Below, piece after piece: positions 6,012 through 6,581 of a stretch of DNA of 6,581 bases. The DNA comes from Terriglobia bacterium (lineage in GTDB: Bacteria; Acidobacteriota; Terriglobia; UBA7540): the NCBI GenBank assembly GCA_030040295.1, contig JASHTZ010000166.1, positions 1-6,581 on the forward strand, read 5' to 3'. The notes under the pieces were generated by a model. That model did not search any database. It was not told where the DNA came from and saw only the letters and a list, made by a program, of their open reading frames with translations. The translations under genes were made by a program, and so were the position numbers. Positions within the stretch are counted from its first letter, which is position 1, and the number at the start of each line of letters is the position of its first letter.

Positions 6012-6581
6012 ATACTTTCAACAACTTGTGAATTCTGGCCCCCATCGATTAGGCGCTTTGTGACGTGGTTTGTGACATGACCTTCCACGGCAGATGGCGT
6101 TTGTGCCTTCACCAGAGTCTCGACAGCGGCCCTGCGAGCGGCAAGTCGCGGGTGCGAATAGTGCATCGTCATCGCGGGATCGATATGGCCAGCAATCTCG
6201 CGGATCACGCCTTCTGGAACGCCTGCCTCAAGCATTTCCGTAATCGCTTGGTGTCTCAAATCGTAAAAGCGCAGATTGCAAGTCTCGGTATGGCTTCCCA
6301 TCCCTTATCCCGGTTGGCCGCAGCCGCTGACTTTCGCAGCGTGCGCCAGGCACTTCTCCATCCGCCCATTGGCCGACCAGGTTCGATTTTCGGCCAAAGA
6401 CGGTGGAAGACATAGTTTTCGGGAGCATACGTTCCCAATGCGTCAGCGCGAGCTTTCACACCCGCGATTGCGTTCCAAGCTTCCGGGTTAAGCGGAATGA
6501 CTCGCGATCCGGCGCGTGTCTTTGACCGGCGCACAGTTACGAGTTTCTGGAACGGGTTAATGTCTCTCCACAACAGACGCA
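6012..6581. mobile_element. end of an integrative element inserted at tRNA-Arg (continues rightwards)
   Basis: Everything right of the tRNA 3' end appears to be the end of a prophage, integrative element or genomic island. The only gene visible is the recombinase fragment, which lies next to and points toward the tRNA. The type and length of the element cannot be told, because cargo genes and the second att copy are outside the window. Confidence 0.55.
6057..6079 (+). repeat. adjacent 11-bp direct repeats near the presumed att site
   Basis: TTTGTGACGTG (6057-6067) and TTTGTGACATG (6069-6079) differ at one base and are spaced with a 12-bp period, 46 bp inside the element from the tRNA end. 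They lie in the C-terminal coding part of the integrase (HVTNHVTK on the - strand). Their place and spacing suit arm-type sites for integrase or excisionase, but coding repetition explains them equally well. Confidence 0.4.

Larger units (their letters stand above)
5804..6581 (-). pseudogene. tyrosine recombinase (integrase), frameshifted, 5' end outside window
   Basis: The catalytic domain of a phage-type site-specific integrase is split over two frames. The first frame enters from the right edge and runs to TGA near 6256; it shows LLWRDIN and KTRAGSRVIPLN, the beta-strand region with the catalytic Lys. The second frame takes over between about 6304 and 6275. It carries NLRFYDLRHQAIT (second Arg, codon 6256-6254; Tyr where His is usual in HxxR), REIAGHIDPAM (His) and MHYSH, with the nucleophile Tyr at 6160-6158. 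A stop (TAA 6307-6305) precedes the second frame, so the two parts are not joined by simple read-through. The shift equals one lost base (or two gained). After the catalytic core the frame has no stop, passes antisense through tRNA-Arg and ends at 5804. It is likely non-functional unless the shift is a sequencing error. The first catalytic Arg and DNA-binding domain lie outside. Confidence 0.82.

Noticed and set aside
6256..6307. Programmed -1 ribosomal frameshift in the integrase
   Set aside because: No slippery heptamer is present in the interval; a plain indel is simpler.

Overview
The window is bacterial chromosome, moderately GC-rich, with tightly packed genes. The gene families suggest Acidobacteriota (Terriglobia/Solibacter-like). 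The clues are an L-rhamnose isomerase of the RhaI (non-enteric) type, a two-domain class II aldolase, and a VanZ-like membrane protein with an embedded LamG/jelly-roll domain. This taxonomic placement is inference from remembered family distributions, not a search.

Positions 1-3010 (+ strand) hold a rhamnose catabolic operon in the order rhaT (C-terminal end only) - rhaI - rhaB. It encodes uptake of L-rhamnose, isomerisation to L-rhamnulose and phosphorylation to L-rhamnulose 1-phosphate. The gap between rhaT and rhaI carries a long imperfect hairpin just before the rhaI ribosome binding site. rhaB appears to start at TTG behind a good Shine-Dalgarno sequence.

Positions 3072-4364 (- strand) hold a convergent gene for a tandem class II aldolase. 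It very probably completes the pathway by cleaving rhamnulose 1-phosphate to dihydroxyacetone phosphate and L-lactaldehyde. Its N-terminal domain keeps the catalytic Glu and three zinc-ligand His. The C-terminal domain has lost all four, so it looks like a pseudoenzyme domain. A candidate promoter with a perfect TATAAT lies just upstream, so the gene is probably transcribed separately.

Positions 4460-5707 (- strand; open frame to 5794) encode a membrane protein with one N-terminal transmembrane helix, a LamG-like domain, then the conserved VanZ-like membrane half.

Positions 5824-6581 form a recombination locus. A complete tRNA-Arg(CCG) gene with encoded CCA lies at 5935-6011 (+). Immediately beyond its 3' end, on the opposite strand, is a tyrosine recombinase that runs off the right edge. 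The recombinase is broken by a -1 frameshift just before its YDLRH catalytic motif, and its frame then reads without a stop through the antisense of the tRNA to 5804. This is the classic layout of an integrative element inserted at a tRNA 3' end, with the element extending rightwards out of the window and its integrase probably dead.

I see no clear new defence or other system. The strongest unusual points are the zinc-less second aldolase domain, the LamG insertion in a VanZ-like protein, the structured rhaT-rhaI leader, and the decayed integrase whose C-terminus is encoded by the host tRNA gene.
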